A stretch of DNA of 64,000 nucleotides from Nitrobacter sp051912485 (GCF_051912485.1 NZ_CP196822.1:1550001-1614000); one strand, 5' to 3'; shown: positions 1-9,362, counted from the first letter of the stretch. The notes: generated by a model from the sequence alone, not told the origin. Translations and numbers: made by a program.

Positions 1-577
1 GGCGTTCGTATCCGCCGATAGTGTTGACCTCGATCACACCGGGGACGGTGCGCAGTTGCGGCTTGATGATCCAGTCCTGAATCGTCCGCAGGTCGCTCGG
101 CGTGAATTCGTCGCCGCCGGGCGCCTTGGCACCTTGTTTGGCCTCCACGGTGTACAGGAAGATTTCACCGAGACCGGTCGATACCGGACCCATCGCGACT
201 TCGACGCCGGCTGGTAACTGGTCCCTTACCTGCTGGATGCGCTCGTTGACGAGTTGACGAGCGAAGTAGATGTCGGTGCCGTCGTGAAAGACGACCGTGA
301 CCTGGCTTAAGCCGTAGCGCGAACTCGATCGCGTGTATTCAAGCTTTGGAAGACCGCCCATCGCCGTCTCGACCGGAAACGTAATCCGCTGTTCGGTTTC
401 CAATGGAGAGTAGCCCGGCGCGCGCGTATTAATCTGCACTTGGACGTTCGTGATGTCAGGCACGGCATCGATTGGTAGCCTCGTGAAATTCCAGGCTCCG
501 ATGACTCCAACCCCGAGCACGAACAGCATCGTCAGCCAGCGCTGGCGGATTGAAAAGGCGAGGACGGCATCAATCAT
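1..577 (-). CDS. czcA: Heavy-metal RND efflux permease CzcA/CusA family (N-terminal part, cut by window edge)
   Basis: This is the inner-membrane proton-driven permease of a tripartite metal efflux pump (Zn/Co/Cd or Cu/Ag). About 192 residues are visible. They start MIDAVLAFSIRQRW, run into the first transmembrane helix (LTMLFVLGVGVIGAW), and continue with the RLPIDAVPDITNVQVQ signature and PGYSPLETEQRITFPVE typical of CzcA/CusA. A complete member has about 1,040 residues; the rest lies beyond base 1. The ATG at 575-577 overlaps the end of czcB by 8 bases, so translation is probably coupled. Metal specificity cannot be read from this fragment. Confidence 0.93.
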   Translation of the reverse strand, partial: MIDAVLAFSIRQRWLTMLFVLGVGVIGAWNFTRLPIDAVPDITNVQVQINTRAPGYSPLETEQRITFPVETAMGGLPKLEYTRSSSRYGLSQVTVVFHDGTDIYFARQLVNERIQQVRDQLPAGVEVAMGPVSTGLGEIFLYTVEAKQGAKAPGGDEFTPSDLRTIQDWIIKPQLRTVPGVIEVNTIGGYER

Positions 578-1547
578 GCGCGGCCTCTCCCTTGCCCATC
601 TCCGCCTTCACGACGAAGCTGTTCTCGGCGACATAGGGTTCTCCCGCCGAGAGTCCGGCCCGGATCTCCACGAACTTCGCATCGGATTCCCCGAGCTCGA
701 CCGGACGTGCCTCGATCTTGTCCCCGCCTTCCCGAACAAAAACGACCGTCTTGTTCTCCAGCGTCTGTATCGCGCCCACGCGAACGGCGACCGGCACGTT
801 GCGCTTTGCAAGCACGAGCCGCGCCGTGACGAACAGTCCCGGACGCAGACGTCCGGCATTTGCCAGAACGATCCGGGCGATCGCCGTCTGCGTATCGCTC
901 GATCCGATCGGCGCGACGTAGGAGATGTGGCCCTTGATGTCCGCGCCACCGTCACCCGGATCGATCAGCACCTCGTCTTCGGTTCGAACGCGATTCAGAT
1001 CCTGACGATAGATCGACAGATCGACCCAGATCGTCGACAGGTCGGCGACGACGAACGATGGCTTCTGTTCCGAAGCATACTCGCCGAGCGAGATCTGACG
1101 GTCGATCACGGTACCGCTGATCGGCGCTTTCAGGTCGTAGACGGTGAGGCTCTGGTTGCTTTCGATCGATGCGAGCTGGTCGTCCTTGGTGACCGCGTCC
1201 CCGATACGTTTTCGGATCGAACGGACGATACCCGGAAAGCGTGGCGTGACCTGAACAACTGCTTCCTGGTTGGCGCGCAGCACGCCGTTGAAGGACAGCG
1301 TGTCGCTCAGCGTCGCCTCACCGGCCTCGGCGAGTACCGCGCCGGCGGCGGCGAGCTTGACGTCGTTGATCAGAATGCGATCGGCGCCGTGCTCGTCCTG
1401 CTCGACATGACTATTTGCGGTCTTCTCGTTGTCATGGTTTGTCTGCGTCACCGGTGCTTTGAGTTTCGCCGGCCCCATCATGTGGTAGCCAGCACCTGCG
1501 ATCGCCAGCATCGCGACGGCGGTAATAATTATCGTAGAACTCCTCAT
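570..1547 (-). CDS. czcB: Heavy-metal efflux periplasmic adaptor CzcB (HlyD/RND family)
   Basis: This membrane-fusion protein links the RND permease to the outer-membrane channel. It has 325 residues. A single N-terminal membrane anchor or signal (MRSSTIIITAVAMLAIAGAGY) is followed by a linker with scattered His (TNHDNEKTANSHVEQDEHG). Then come the lipoyl/barrel-sandwich halves (VVQVTPRFPGIVRSIRKRIGD, LKAPISGTVIDRQISLGE) and the beta-barrel region. The ATG at 1545-1547 overlaps the stop of the upstream TolC-like gene as ATGA. A much longer open frame runs upstream, but it only shadows czcC. The neighbours make it the adaptor of a CzcCBA-type pump. Confidence 0.93.
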   Translation of the reverse strand: MRSSTIIITAVAMLAIAGAGYHMMGPAKLKAPVTQTNHDNEKTANSHVEQDEHGADRILINDVKLAAAGAVLAEAGEATLSDTLSFNGVLRANQEAVVQVTPRFPGIVRSIRKRIGDAVTKDDQLASIESNQSLTVYDLKAPISGTVIDRQISLGEYASEQKPSFVVADLSTIWVDLSIYRQDLNRVRTEDEVLIDPGDGGADIKGHISYVAPIGSSDTQTAIARIVLANAGRLRPGLFVTARLVLAKRNVPVAVRVGAIQTLENKTVVFVREGGDKIEARPVELGESDAKFVEIRAGLSAGEPYVAENSFVVKAEMGKGEAAHD

Positions 1548-2815
1548 CGAGCGGTCTCCCGCGCCAGCGCGAACGGATTGCCGACGAGTCCCTCGATGGT
1601 GGCGACGGCGACGTGGAAATTCTGCTGTGCTTCCTGTTCGCGCAGGCGTGCCTGAGCGACGCTTGCCTGCGCATCCAAAACTTCGAGCAGCGTGAAGCGC
1701 CCCTGCCCGTACCCCTCGAAGATGGCATCGGCGGCCTGTCGCGACTTTGGGATCGCGACATCGCGCAGCACTTTCAGTTCGCGCAACGCGCCTTGCAGCG
1801 AATCGTAAGCGCGTCCGGCGAGCACGATCAGAATGTTGCGGTTGGCCTCGCGCTCGGCCCGGGTCTTCGCGAGGCTTTCCTGAGCGGACAGGATGTTGCC
1901 CTGGTTCTGATCGAAAATCGGAATGGGGACGGACAGCGAGAGCCTGACGGCGTCGTCGTTGGTATCGTTGAAATGGCGCCAGCCGGCGCTGACGCGAACG
2001 TCCGGATAGGGCTTCAGCCGAGCCAGCAGGAGTTCGGCGTTGCGCTGCGCGTAGACCGCAGTCCAACGCATCAGTTGAGGATTTGAATCGATCGCGGCGA
2101 CGACGGCCTGAAAAGACGGAGGCCGGCCCAGATCGTCCAGTCGTCCGGAAACCGCCGCGAATCCGGCTGAGGTGTCTCCCATCAGCACGGCTAATTCGCG
2201 CCGGGCGCTGGCAAGGGTCGAGCGAACCCGCTCGCGGTCCGCTTTCATCAACGCGGATGCGACTTCCGCCCGGCCGATCTCGGCGGGTGACGACGCGCCG
2301 GCATCCACCCGCCGCTGCAGCAACGGCGTCAACTTGTCGATTGCGGCGATCTGCTCGTCGAGTATCTGGATCCTGCGCTGTGCGCCGAGCACACTTAGAA
2401 AGGCGACGGCGGTCTCCGACAGAACTTCGAGACGAACCGCCTTGCGCTGGATGGCCGCAGTCTCGACGCCAGCCCGGCCAACGGCAATTCGCGCGTCACG
2501 CTTGCCGAAAAGCTCGAATAGCTGGCTGATCTGTAGCGTCGTTTCCGCCGACATCGTCCCGCGATAGATGCCGGAGCCAAATGAGTTGTCCTGCTCGTAG
2601 GACACTTCGGGGTTGAGCAGCGCGCCGGCCTGGATGCGTTGACCGGTTGCGATGCCGACATCGCGCTCGGCGGCGGTCAGACGCGGGCTGGCGGCGAGCG
2701 CGCGTTGAAGTGCGGTCTTCAACGTAAGCGTTTGCGAATGCGACGACACCATCAGCCAGGGGCTGATCAGGAATGCCATCGCCCACGCAAGGTGCGTGGC
2801 GGATTTAGATAACAT
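1544..2815 (-). CDS. czcC: Outer-membrane efflux channel CzcC (TolC family)
   Basis: This is the outer-membrane factor of the metal efflux system. It has 423 residues. The N-terminus carries a secretion signal (hydrophobic WAMAFLISPWLMVSSHS), followed by LKTALQRALAASPRL, the typical start of the first OEP repeat. Long helical coiled-coil stretches and a second repeat (VLDAQASVAQARLREQEAQQNF) follow. The length fits the CzcC/CusC branch. It lies between a small membrane protein upstream and czcB, which it overlaps by 4 bases, giving the order orf-czcC-czcB-czcA. Confidence 0.92.
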   Translation of the reverse strand: MLSKSATHLAWAMAFLISPWLMVSSHSQTLTLKTALQRALAASPRLTAAERDVGIATGQRIQAGALLNPEVSYEQDNSFGSGIYRGTMSAETTLQISQLFELFGKRDARIAVGRAGVETAAIQRKAVRLEVLSETAVAFLSVLGAQRRIQILDEQIAAIDKLTPLLQRRVDAGASSPAEIGRAEVASALMKADRERVRSTLASARRELAVLMGDTSAGFAAVSGRLDDLGRPPSFQAVVAAIDSNPQLMRWTAVYAQRNAELLLARLKPYPDVRVSAGWRHFNDTNDDAVRLSLSVPIPIFDQNQGNILSAQESLAKTRAEREANRNILIVLAGRAYDSLQGALRELKVLRDVAIPKSRQAADAIFEGYGQGRFTLLEVLDAQASVAQARLREQEAQQNFHVAVATIEGLVGNPFALARETAR

Positions 2816-2873
2816 GGAAAATCCTGACGACTGACGGATTCAGAGCGTCAATGCGCGCGCCCCGCGAACACGT

Positions 2874-3236
2874 TCAGGTCAGGCGTTTAGGCGGCGGAGT
2901 GTCGATGCCCGGGACAAGATCAGAGGGGCGCGAAAGCACCTGCGGAATCACGGCTGCCTCAGGTGCAATGGCAACAGCGAGCAACGGTGGATTCGGCAGT
3001 GAGACAGGGAAACAACCATGGCAATGGTGTTCCGCGACTACTCCCGGTCCGTTCGTGTCCGTATGGACTGGCACTATCGAGACTACGATCTGACCCTTGG
3101 GAGCAGTCACATCCAAGTCGAAGCATTCGTGCAGGGCGCCCGCTAACAAGTGCACCACGATTAGAAACACGATCACGATCCTGCTGCGCGAGACGCACAG
3201 GCGATGGGTTCGATCGTTGGTGGCGGTGAGGGTCAA
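2874..3236 (-). CDS. Small membrane-anchored His/Cys protein heading the czc operon
   Basis: This small protein has up to 120 residues. It has one hydrophobic segment (IVIVFLIVVHLLAGAL) and a probable periplasmic tail with a HHCHGCFPVSLP motif that could bind a metal. The longest reading starts with TTG at 3234-3236, and an internal start closer to the membrane segment is possible. It lies 58 bases upstream of czcC on the same strand. Comparable small ORFs often precede czcCBA genes in rhizobia, which suggests a metal-sensing or metal-binding accessory role. I do not recognise a named family. Confidence 0.65.
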   Translation of the reverse strand: MTLTATNDRTHRLCVSRSRIVIVFLIVVHLLAGALHECFDLDVTAPKGQIVVSIVPVHTDTNGPGVVAEHHCHGCFPVSLPNPPLLAVAIAPEAAVIPQVLSRPSDLVPGIDTPPPKRLT

Positions 3237-3387
3237 TGGCCTACTTCGTCCCGAGCCAGCAATGTTTGTCTAACACGAGCGCGGGCGTCGTGTCGATTGC
3301 TACACTATAACACGTCCGACCTGCGAGACGGATGGCCCGGTCGGCGGCAAGGGCTTCATGCCGCCGTATTCAAGCGCAGCGCTTCCG

Positions 3388-4104
3388 TCAAACCGCCCGC
3401 GCCATGTACTCGCGCCAGCCCTTAGCGCGCAACCGGCACGCCGGGCACTCGCCGCAGCCATAGCCCCAATCGTGCTGCGCACCGCGCTCGCCGAGATAAC
3501 AGGTGTGCGAGTGTTGGCGTATCAGATCGACCAGCCCTTCCCTGCCAAGTTCATGCGCAAGCGACCAGGTCGCGGCCTTGTCGAGCAGCATCAGCGGCGT
3601 GTGCAGCTCGAACTGCCTGTCCATCCCGAGACTGAGCGCGCTCTGCATGGCTTTGATGGTATCGTCGCGACAATCCGGATAGCCGGAATAATCGGTCTCG
3701 CACATGCCGCCGACGATATGCGTCATGCCGCGCCGGTAGGCCAGCGCCGCCGCGAATGTCAGGAACACCAGGTTGCGGCCAGGCACGAACGTATTGGGCA
3801 AGCCGCCCTCGCCCATTTCGATTGCGACATTGCGCGTCAAGGCGGTGTCGGAAATCTCCGCCAGCGTCGGGATGGCGAGCGTATGGCTCTCACCGAGTTT
3901 CTCCGCCCAATCCGGGCGCAGCGATTTCAGGCCGGCGAGCAAGGCGCCGCGGCAGTCGAGTTCGATGGCGTGGCGCTGGCCGTAGTCAAATCCCAGTGTT
4001 TCGACGTGCGCAAAGTGTTGCAACGCCCAGGCAAGACAGGTCGCGGAGTCCTGTCCCCCGGAGAACAGCACCAGTGCGGTTCGAGAAGCGGGCTGATTGG
4101 CCAT
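3388..4104 (-). CDS. queC: 7-cyano-7-deazaguanine synthase QueC
   Basis: QueC converts 7-carboxy-7-deazaguanine to preQ0 with ATP and ammonia, in queuosine tRNA modification. The protein has 238 residues. It shows the PP-loop motif LFSGGQDSATCLAW near the N-terminus, the FDYGQRHAIEL segment, and the C-terminal zinc-binding Cys cluster (CYLGERG ... GYGCGECPACRLR). I chose the ATG at 4102-4104 (MANQPASRTALV), because the 33 residues upstream in the open frame precede the first conserved strand and look non-coding. No other queuosine genes are adjacent. It is divergent from mazG. Confidence 0.95.
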   Translation of the reverse strand: MANQPASRTALVLFSGGQDSATCLAWALQHFAHVETLGFDYGQRHAIELDCRGALLAGLKSLRPDWAEKLGESHTLAIPTLAEISDTALTRNVAIEMGEGGLPNTFVPGRNLVFLTFAAALAYRRGMTHIVGGMCETDYSGYPDCRDDTIKAMQSALSLGMDRQFELHTPLMLLDKAATWSLAHELGREGLVDLIRQHSHTCYLGERGAQHDWGYGCGECPACRLRAKGWREYMARAV

Positions 4105-4238
4105 GATGATGCCAATAGCATCCATCGGCACCCGCGCCAATCGGCGGGGATTGCGTGGCCGATCGCCTGATTTTTGCTGGGACTGTGGCGCGGCTTCCGG
4201 CATAGAGAAAACGAATTTTCCTCGATGCCGGTGAACCG

Positions 4239-5060
4239 ATGACCCCTTCCCGCGATATTTCGCGCCTGATCGAAATCATGGCCCAACTGAGAACGCCCGG
4301 CACCGGATGCCCGTGGGATCTCGAACAGACGTTTGCGACCATTGTGCCCTACACTATCGAGGAAGCCTACGAGGTGGCGGACGCGATAGTGCGCAATGAT
4401 CTGATCGATCTCTGCGACGAGCTCGGCGATTTGCTATTGCAAGTGGTCTTTCACGCTCGCATGGCCGAAGAGCAAGAGGCCTTTTCGTTTGGCGATGTGG
4501 TCGAGGCCATCACGCGCAAGATGATCCGCAGACATCCGCATGTGTTCGCCGACAGTTCCGGCACCATCGCGCCATCGGACGTGAAGGGAACATGGGAGCG
4601 CATCAAGGCGGAGGAAAAAGCCGAGCGCGCCGCGCGCAAACCGATGAAGGAAGCGCCTACCTCAAGCCTGCTCGCTGGCATCAAGGCCGGACAGCCTGCG
4701 CTGGCGCGCGCAATAGCCTTGCAGCAAAAGGCCTCGACGGTTGGGTTCGACTGGAACGATCCCCGGGCCGTGCTCGACAAGATCCGCGAGGAAGCCGACG
4801 AGATCGAAGCGGCGCTGGATCATGGCGACAAGTCCGATATCGCGTCCGAGACCGGCGATCTCATGTTCGCGCTGGTCAACCTCGCACGTCATGTCGATGC
4901 CGATCCTGAAATCGCGCTGCGCGGAGCCAATGCGAAATTCGAGCGGCGGTTCGCTCATATCGAACAAACGCTTATTGCGAAGGGCCGAACGCTTGAGGAT
5001 GCGTCTCTTGCCGAGATGGATGCGCTGTGGAACGAGGCCAAGGCGCAGGAAAAGGGTTGA
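4239..5060 (+). CDS. mazG: Nucleoside triphosphate pyrophosphohydrolase MazG
   Basis: MazG hydrolyses (d)NTPs to monophosphates and pyrophosphate, a housekeeping function. The 273 residues contain two MazG domains. The first has TGCPWDLEQTF, EEAYEVADAI and DELGDLLLQVVFHARMAEE, with the metal-binding EExxE and DExxD residues. The second, near residues 160-250, has KIREEADEIEAAL and ETGDLMFALVNLARH. The length matches the family. It converges with the aldehyde dehydrogenase gene downstream, with only 23 bases between the stops. Confidence 0.96.
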   Translation: MTPSRDISRLIEIMAQLRTPGTGCPWDLEQTFATIVPYTIEEAYEVADAIVRNDLIDLCDELGDLLLQVVFHARMAEEQEAFSFGDVVEAITRKMIRRHPHVFADSSGTIAPSDVKGTWERIKAEEKAERAARKPMKEAPTSSLLAGIKAGQPALARAIALQQKASTVGFDWNDPRAVLDKIREEADEIEAALDHGDKSDIASETGDLMFALVNLARHVDADPEIALRGANAKFERRFAHIEQTLIAKGRTLEDASLAEMDALWNEAKAQEKG

Positions 5061-5083
5061 GCATTTCAAGGCGGAAGTGCGGC

Positions 5084-6526
5084 TTACACACCCGTCTGGC
5101 TGATGAACTTGGTGATGAGGTAGGCCTCCATCGCCTCGATGCCGCCCTCAGAACCGTAGCCTGAATCCTTGACGCCTCCGAACGGGTTCTCCGGCAGAGC
5201 CAGGCCGACATTGTTGATCGCCACCATGCCGCTCTCGATCGCAGCACCAACCGCCGTCGCGGTCTTGGTCGAGCTGGTGAAGGCGTAGGACGCGAGACCG
5301 TACGGCAGGCGGTTCGCCTCCTCCGCGGCCTCGTCGAAGGTCGAGAACGGTGAGATCAGCGCCAGCGGGCCGAACGGCTCCTCGTTCATGGCGCGGGCAT
5401 CCTTCGGCACATCGATGACCACGGTCGGCTCGAAAAAATAACCCTTGTTGCCGACACGGTGACCGCCGGCGACGAGCTTGCCGCCTTTGCCGACCGCGTC
5501 CTGCACGAAGCTCTCGGTGGCGGTCATGCGGCGGGAATTGGCGAGCGCGCCCATCGTTGAATTAGCGTCGAGACCGTTGCCGACCTTGATCGCCTTGGCG
5601 GCTTCCGTGAACTTGCCGACAAAATCCTTATAGACCTTGTCCTGCACGAGAAGGCGCGTCGGTGCGATGCAGACCTGGCCGGCGTTACGGAATTTGGCGC
5701 CCAGGATGATCTTCGCGGCGCTTGCGATGTCGGCGTCGTTGAATACGATTGCCGGCGCGTGGCCACCGAGTTCCATGGTCGCGCGTTTCATGTGCTGTCC
5801 AGCGAGCGCTGCGAGCTGCTTGCCGACCGCGGTCGAGCCCGTGAACGACATTTTCCTGATCACCGGATGCGGGATCAGATATTCGGAGATTTCGGCCGGA
5901 ACGCCGAATACGAGATTAATCACGCCGTCAGGCACGCCCGCATCAACGAAGGCGCGGAGCAATTCGGCCGGAGACGCCGGTGTTTCTTCGGGCGCCTTGA
6001 CGATGATCGAGCAGCCGGCAGCAAGCGCGGCGGACAGCTTGCGACAGACCTGATTGATTGGGAAATTCCACGGCGTGAACGCCGCCACCGGGCCGACCGG
6101 TTCCTTGATTGCGATCTGGTAGATACCGGGTCCGCGCGCCGGAATCACCCGGCCATAGGCTCGGCGGGATTCTTCTGCGAACCATTCGATGACGTCGGCC
6201 GCAAACAGCGTCTCGATCCTGGCTTCAGCGAGAACCTTGCCCTGTTCCATGGTCATCAGCGTTGCGATGTTGTCGGCGCGCTCCCGCATCAAGGCCGCAG
6301 CCTTTCGCATGATCTTGGCCCGCTCGAAGGGGGCGACGGCGCGCCAGACCTTGAAACCCTTGTCGGCAGCGGCGAGCGCCTCGTCAAGGTCGGCGTGATC
6401 CGCATGAGCCACCGTGCCGATCTGCTCTTCGGTAGCAGGGTTGAGCACGGCGATGGTTTTTCCAGATGCACCGGCACGCCACTTGCCGTCGATCAGCAGC
6501 GATGTGTTCTGATAGTTCACGGGCAT
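5084..6526 (-). CDS. gabD: NAD(P)-dependent succinate-semialdehyde dehydrogenase (aldehyde dehydrogenase family)
   Basis: This enzyme oxidises succinate semialdehyde to succinate, completing the GABA shunt. It has 480 residues. The aldehyde dehydrogenase landmarks are AFTPWNFPINQVCRK, FTGSTAVGKQLAA (cofactor loop), the general-base segment MELGGHAPAIVF, and the catalytic cysteine in NAGQVCIAPTR. The C-terminal ENPFGGVKDSGYGSEGG is typical of the SSADH branch. The start is placed at MPVNYQNTSLLI; an open frame continues 36 residues upstream without conserved sequence. It stands alone between mazG and hflX. A glutarate-semialdehyde substrate is also possible. Confidence 0.9.
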   Translation of the reverse strand: MPVNYQNTSLLIDGKWRAGASGKTIAVLNPATEEQIGTVAHADHADLDEALAAADKGFKVWRAVAPFERAKIMRKAAALMRERADNIATLMTMEQGKVLAEARIETLFAADVIEWFAEESRRAYGRVIPARGPGIYQIAIKEPVGPVAAFTPWNFPINQVCRKLSAALAAGCSIIVKAPEETPASPAELLRAFVDAGVPDGVINLVFGVPAEISEYLIPHPVIRKMSFTGSTAVGKQLAALAGQHMKRATMELGGHAPAIVFNDADIASAAKIILGAKFRNAGQVCIAPTRLLVQDKVYKDFVGKFTEAAKAIKVGNGLDANSTMGALANSRRMTATESFVQDAVGKGGKLVAGGHRVGNKGYFFEPTVVIDVPKDARAMNEEPFGPLALISPFSTFDEAAEEANRLPYGLASYAFTSSTKTATAVGAAIESGMVAINNVGLALPENPFGGVKDSGYGSEGGIEAMEAYLITKFISQTGV

Positions 6527-6638
6527 CTCCTGCGGCTTTCTGCGATTGCTTGCGGCATGGAACAGCGTCGACACCTTGCCGGTCAAGCGCGTCCTGCGCG
6601 ACCCTGCCTTGCGACGAAGGACGGGATCGCGCAATTCA

Positions 6639-8018
6639 TCAAAGCGGGTGCGGTATCGCGGCGTATCGGCTGATGAGGATGTCGCGTTTGGTCTCGTCGA
6701 CGCGGACGGTCATGTCGTAACGGCCGTCGTGCAGTTCCTTGGCGAGCACTTCGGAATTGCGGTGCAGCCAGCTGATCGCTGCGCCGTCTGAGGCATCGAC
6801 CGACAGGTCCAGCGTGGTTCGGGTCGCCGCAAGCCGATCCTCGATCGCCGCCAGCAGCGTATCGAGCCCTTCGCCGGTTTCGGCGGAAACGAGAAAACAC
6901 GGTACGTCAGTGGAGCGGCGCGCGGCGATGTTTTCCAGATTTTCGCGCTGATCCGCATCGAAGCGATCGATCTTGTTCCAGACTTCGAGAATGCGCGCGC
7001 CCTGTCCGGGATCGATGCCGAGCTGACGCAACACAGCCTCGACGTCGTGCTGCTGTGCCTCGGCGTCCTCGTGCGAAATGTCGCGAACATGGAGGATAAC
7101 GTCCGCCTCCATCACCTCTTCCAGCGTCGCGCGAAACGCCGCGACAAGCTGGGTTGGCAAATTGGATATGAATCCGACGGTATCCGACAGCATGGCCTTG
7201 CTGCCGTGCGGCAGCGTCAGTGCACGCAGCGTTGGGTCGAGAGTTGCGAACAGCATGTCGGCGGCCTGGACGTCCGCGCGCGTTATCCGGTTGAACAGCG
7301 TCGATTTCCCGGCATTGGTATAGCCGACCAGCGCGACCACGCGATAAGGCACGCGCTGCCGCCCGGCGCGATGCAGCCGGCGTGTCGCCTGCACCTTCTT
7401 CAGCTCGTTTTCCAGCCGCGTGATGCGGTCGCCGATCAGGCGGCGGTCGGCCTCGATCTGGGTTTCACCGGGACCACCCATGAAGCCGAAGCCGCCGCGC
7501 TGCCGTTCGAGGTGCGTCCAAGACCGCACCAGACGGCTGCGCTGGTAGTTGAGGTGAGCGAGTTCGACCTGAAGCGCGCCTTCTTTCGTCTTGGCGCGGC
7601 GCCCGAAAATTTCGAGGATCAGGCCGGTTCGGTCGAGCACCTTTGTGCTCCAGGCCTTTTCCAGATTGCGCTGCTGGATCGGCGACAGCGCGCAATCCAT
7701 CACCACGAGATCCGCGCCATTGGCGACAATCGGGCCTTTCAATTCCTCGACTTTGCCCTTGCCGAGATATGTCGCTGGCTTGATCTGGGTGACCGGCGCC
7801 ACGATCGCCTCGGCGACCGCAAGGTCAATCGCGCGCGCGAGGCCGGCGGCTTCATCGAGCCGTGCGTCGGTATCGCGCATGGCATGTCCCGCCTGGGGTG
7901 TGTCGGCGCTGCCGCGCCGTAGCCGCAGATAAGGACCGATGACAATCGCCTGCCCGGTCGGTTTGCCCTGCATCGGACCTGTACGGTCGATGCTCCCCTC
8001 AGGACGCCGGGGTTCCAA
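6639..8018 (-). CDS. hflX: Ribosome-associated GTPase HflX
   Basis: HflX binds ribosomes, splits stalled 70S particles under stress and hydrolyses GTP. The protein has 459 residues. An N-terminal HflX domain (PATYLGKGKVEELK, VDCALSPIQQRNLEKAW-like, VLDRTGLILEIFGRRA) and a coiled linker precede the G domain. G motifs seen are ALVGYTNAGKSTLFNRI, LSDTVGFISNLP and EVWNKIDRFD. The longest frame starts with TTG at 8016-8018; an ATG at position 7973 is the alternative and would remove 15 residues. It lies just downstream of hfq, the usual order hfq-hflX. Confidence 0.95.
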   Translation of the reverse strand: MEPRRPEGSIDRTGPMQGKPTGQAIVIGPYLRLRRGSADTPQAGHAMRDTDARLDEAAGLARAIDLAVAEAIVAPVTQIKPATYLGKGKVEELKGPIVANGADLVVMDCALSPIQQRNLEKAWSTKVLDRTGLILEIFGRRAKTKEGALQVELAHLNYQRSRLVRSWTHLERQRGGFGFMGGPGETQIEADRRLIGDRITRLENELKKVQATRRLHRAGRQRVPYRVVALVGYTNAGKSTLFNRITRADVQAADMLFATLDPTLRALTLPHGSKAMLSDTVGFISNLPTQLVAAFRATLEEVMEADVILHVRDISHEDAEAQQHDVEAVLRQLGIDPGQGARILEVWNKIDRFDADQRENLENIAARRSTDVPCFLVSAETGEGLDTLLAAIEDRLAATRTTLDLSVDASDGAAISWLHRNSEVLAKELHDGRYDMTVRVDETKRDILISRYAAIPHPL

Positions 8019-8041
8019 TCAGGAAACTCTCAAATATTTGC

Positions 8042-8290
8042 TCAAAGCGGACCGTCCTCGCCGCCTTCGAACAACTGGATCGGGGCGCCCGGCATAATGG
8101 TCGAAATCGCATGTTTGTAGACGAGCTGCGAATGACCATCACGCCTGAGCAGCAGGCAGAAATTGTCGAACCAGGTGACGATTCCCTGCAGTTTGACACC
8201 GTTCACCAGAAAGATCGTCAGCGGCGTCTTGGTCTTTCGAACGTGGTTGAGGAAGGTGTCCTGTAGATTTTGTGCGCGGTCTATCGCCAT
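8042..8290 (-). CDS. hfq: RNA chaperone Hfq
   Basis: Hfq is the hexameric Sm-like protein that pairs small RNAs with mRNAs. In rhizobia it also affects nifA and nitrogen regulation. It has 82 residues. The Sm1 motif (TPLTIFLVNGVKLQGIVTWFD) and the Sm2 motif (YKHAISTIMP) are complete, with the proximal-face QDTFLN residues and a short acidic tail. It sits between a D-amino-acid aminotransferase gene and hflX, the usual place at the end of the ntr cluster. Confidence 0.97.
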   Translation of the reverse strand: MAIDRAQNLQDTFLNHVRKTKTPLTIFLVNGVKLQGIVTWFDNFCLLLRRDGHSQLVYKHAISTIMPGAPIQLFEGGEDGPL

Positions 8291-8477
8291 TTTTGTTATC
8301 CCGCAGTTTCGCTTTGCGTTTTTTTTAAACCGGACACAGCTCTTTTAGGAGCGTCTCCTGGTCGTCGGGACCCCTCTGAGATCCTCCTCGCGGACCCGGC
8401 GACTTTGATTAGAAGGCAGAGCATGGTGTTAGGCAAGCCGGTTCGGACCACAGGTTCGCCTGGATACGCAAAAACTA

Positions 8478-9335
8478 TCAGGAAAATGCTGAAAAACGGT
8501 GGAATTCCTCCCGCAGCCGCCTCGCAATACCGCCCGGCTGGCCATTCCCCACCGTCTGGCCGTCGATCGCGACAACGGGCATGACAATCTGCGAGGCCGA
8601 GGTCACGAAGGCCTCCGCAGCTTCGTGCGCTTCCGCTAGCGTGAACGGACGTTCCTCCAGCCTGATCTGAAGCGCCTCCATCACCTCCATGAGAACGGCT
8701 CGGGTGATGCCAGCAAGAATGCCGTGGTCCGCCGACCGGGTGACGACGCGGCCGTCGTTCGTCACGATCCAGGCGTTGCTCGAGGCACCCTCGGTGATGA
8801 ATCCGTCGCTACCGACGTACCATGCCTCATAGGCACCCCTCTCCCGCGCTTCCTGTTTTGCCAGCACATTGGGCAGCAACGATACCGATTTGATATCCAC
8901 CCGCGGCCAACGATTTTCCGGCACGGTGACGACCTTGATGCCTTTAGCGGCGGTTTGCTGGTTTTTCTCGTAATTGAGCGCACGAGCCGTAACGACGACG
9001 CTCGGCTTCACCGGATTCGGCGGAAACGCGTGATCGCGTCGCGCCACGCCGCGAGTCACCTGCAGATAAACCAGCCCATAGGTCACGCGGTTGCGCCGCA
9101 CCACCTCGTGCATGACGATGCCGAGCGCGGACAGCGGCATCGGTTCGGCTATCCGCAATTCGCGCAGCGAGCGCTGCAATCGCGCCATGTGTCGGGGAAA
9201 GTCCACCAGCCTTCGGCCGCGCACTTCGCAGACCTCATAAACGCCGTCGGCAAACTGATAGCCGCGGTCCTCGACGTTAACGCTGGCGTCGCGCAGATCG
9301 CGATACTGTCCGTTGACATAAGCAATTCGCGACAT
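8478..9335 (-). CDS. dat: D-amino-acid aminotransferase (class IV PLP enzyme)
   Basis: This enzyme transfers amino groups between D-amino acids and 2-oxo acids, supplying D-Ala or D-Glu. It has 285 residues. Fold type IV features are visible: the start MSRIAYVNGQY with RGYQFADGVYEVCEV, YLQVTRGVARRDHAFP, the PLP-lysine region VDIKSVSLLPNVLAKQ, and EGASSNAWIV. The stop of ntrX lies 27 bases upstream on the same strand, so it is probably cotranscribed with the ntr genes. An ilvE-like or aminodeoxychorismate lyase role is less likely given the motifs. Confidence 0.9.
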   Translation of the reverse strand: MSRIAYVNGQYRDLRDASVNVEDRGYQFADGVYEVCEVRGRRLVDFPRHMARLQRSLRELRIAEPMPLSALGIVMHEVVRRNRVTYGLVYLQVTRGVARRDHAFPPNPVKPSVVVTARALNYEKNQQTAAKGIKVVTVPENRWPRVDIKSVSLLPNVLAKQEARERGAYEAWYVGSDGFITEGASSNAWIVTNDGRVVTRSADHGILAGITRAVLMEVMEALQIRLEERPFTLAEAHEAAEAFVTSASQIVMPVVAIDGQTVGNGQPGGIARRLREEFHRFSAFS

Positions 9336-9362
9336 TCGGCGGGTCCGACCACGAAAGGAATT

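Noticed and set aside
450..1655. 401-residue plus-strand open frame over the czc genes
   Set aside because: It is antisense to czcB and czcA, which are supported by domain motifs and overlapping starts and stops.
1548..2066. N-terminal extension of czcB by about 170 codons
   Set aside because: It duplicates the region of czcC in another frame and lacks a signal sequence. The ATG overlapping the czcC stop is the natural start.
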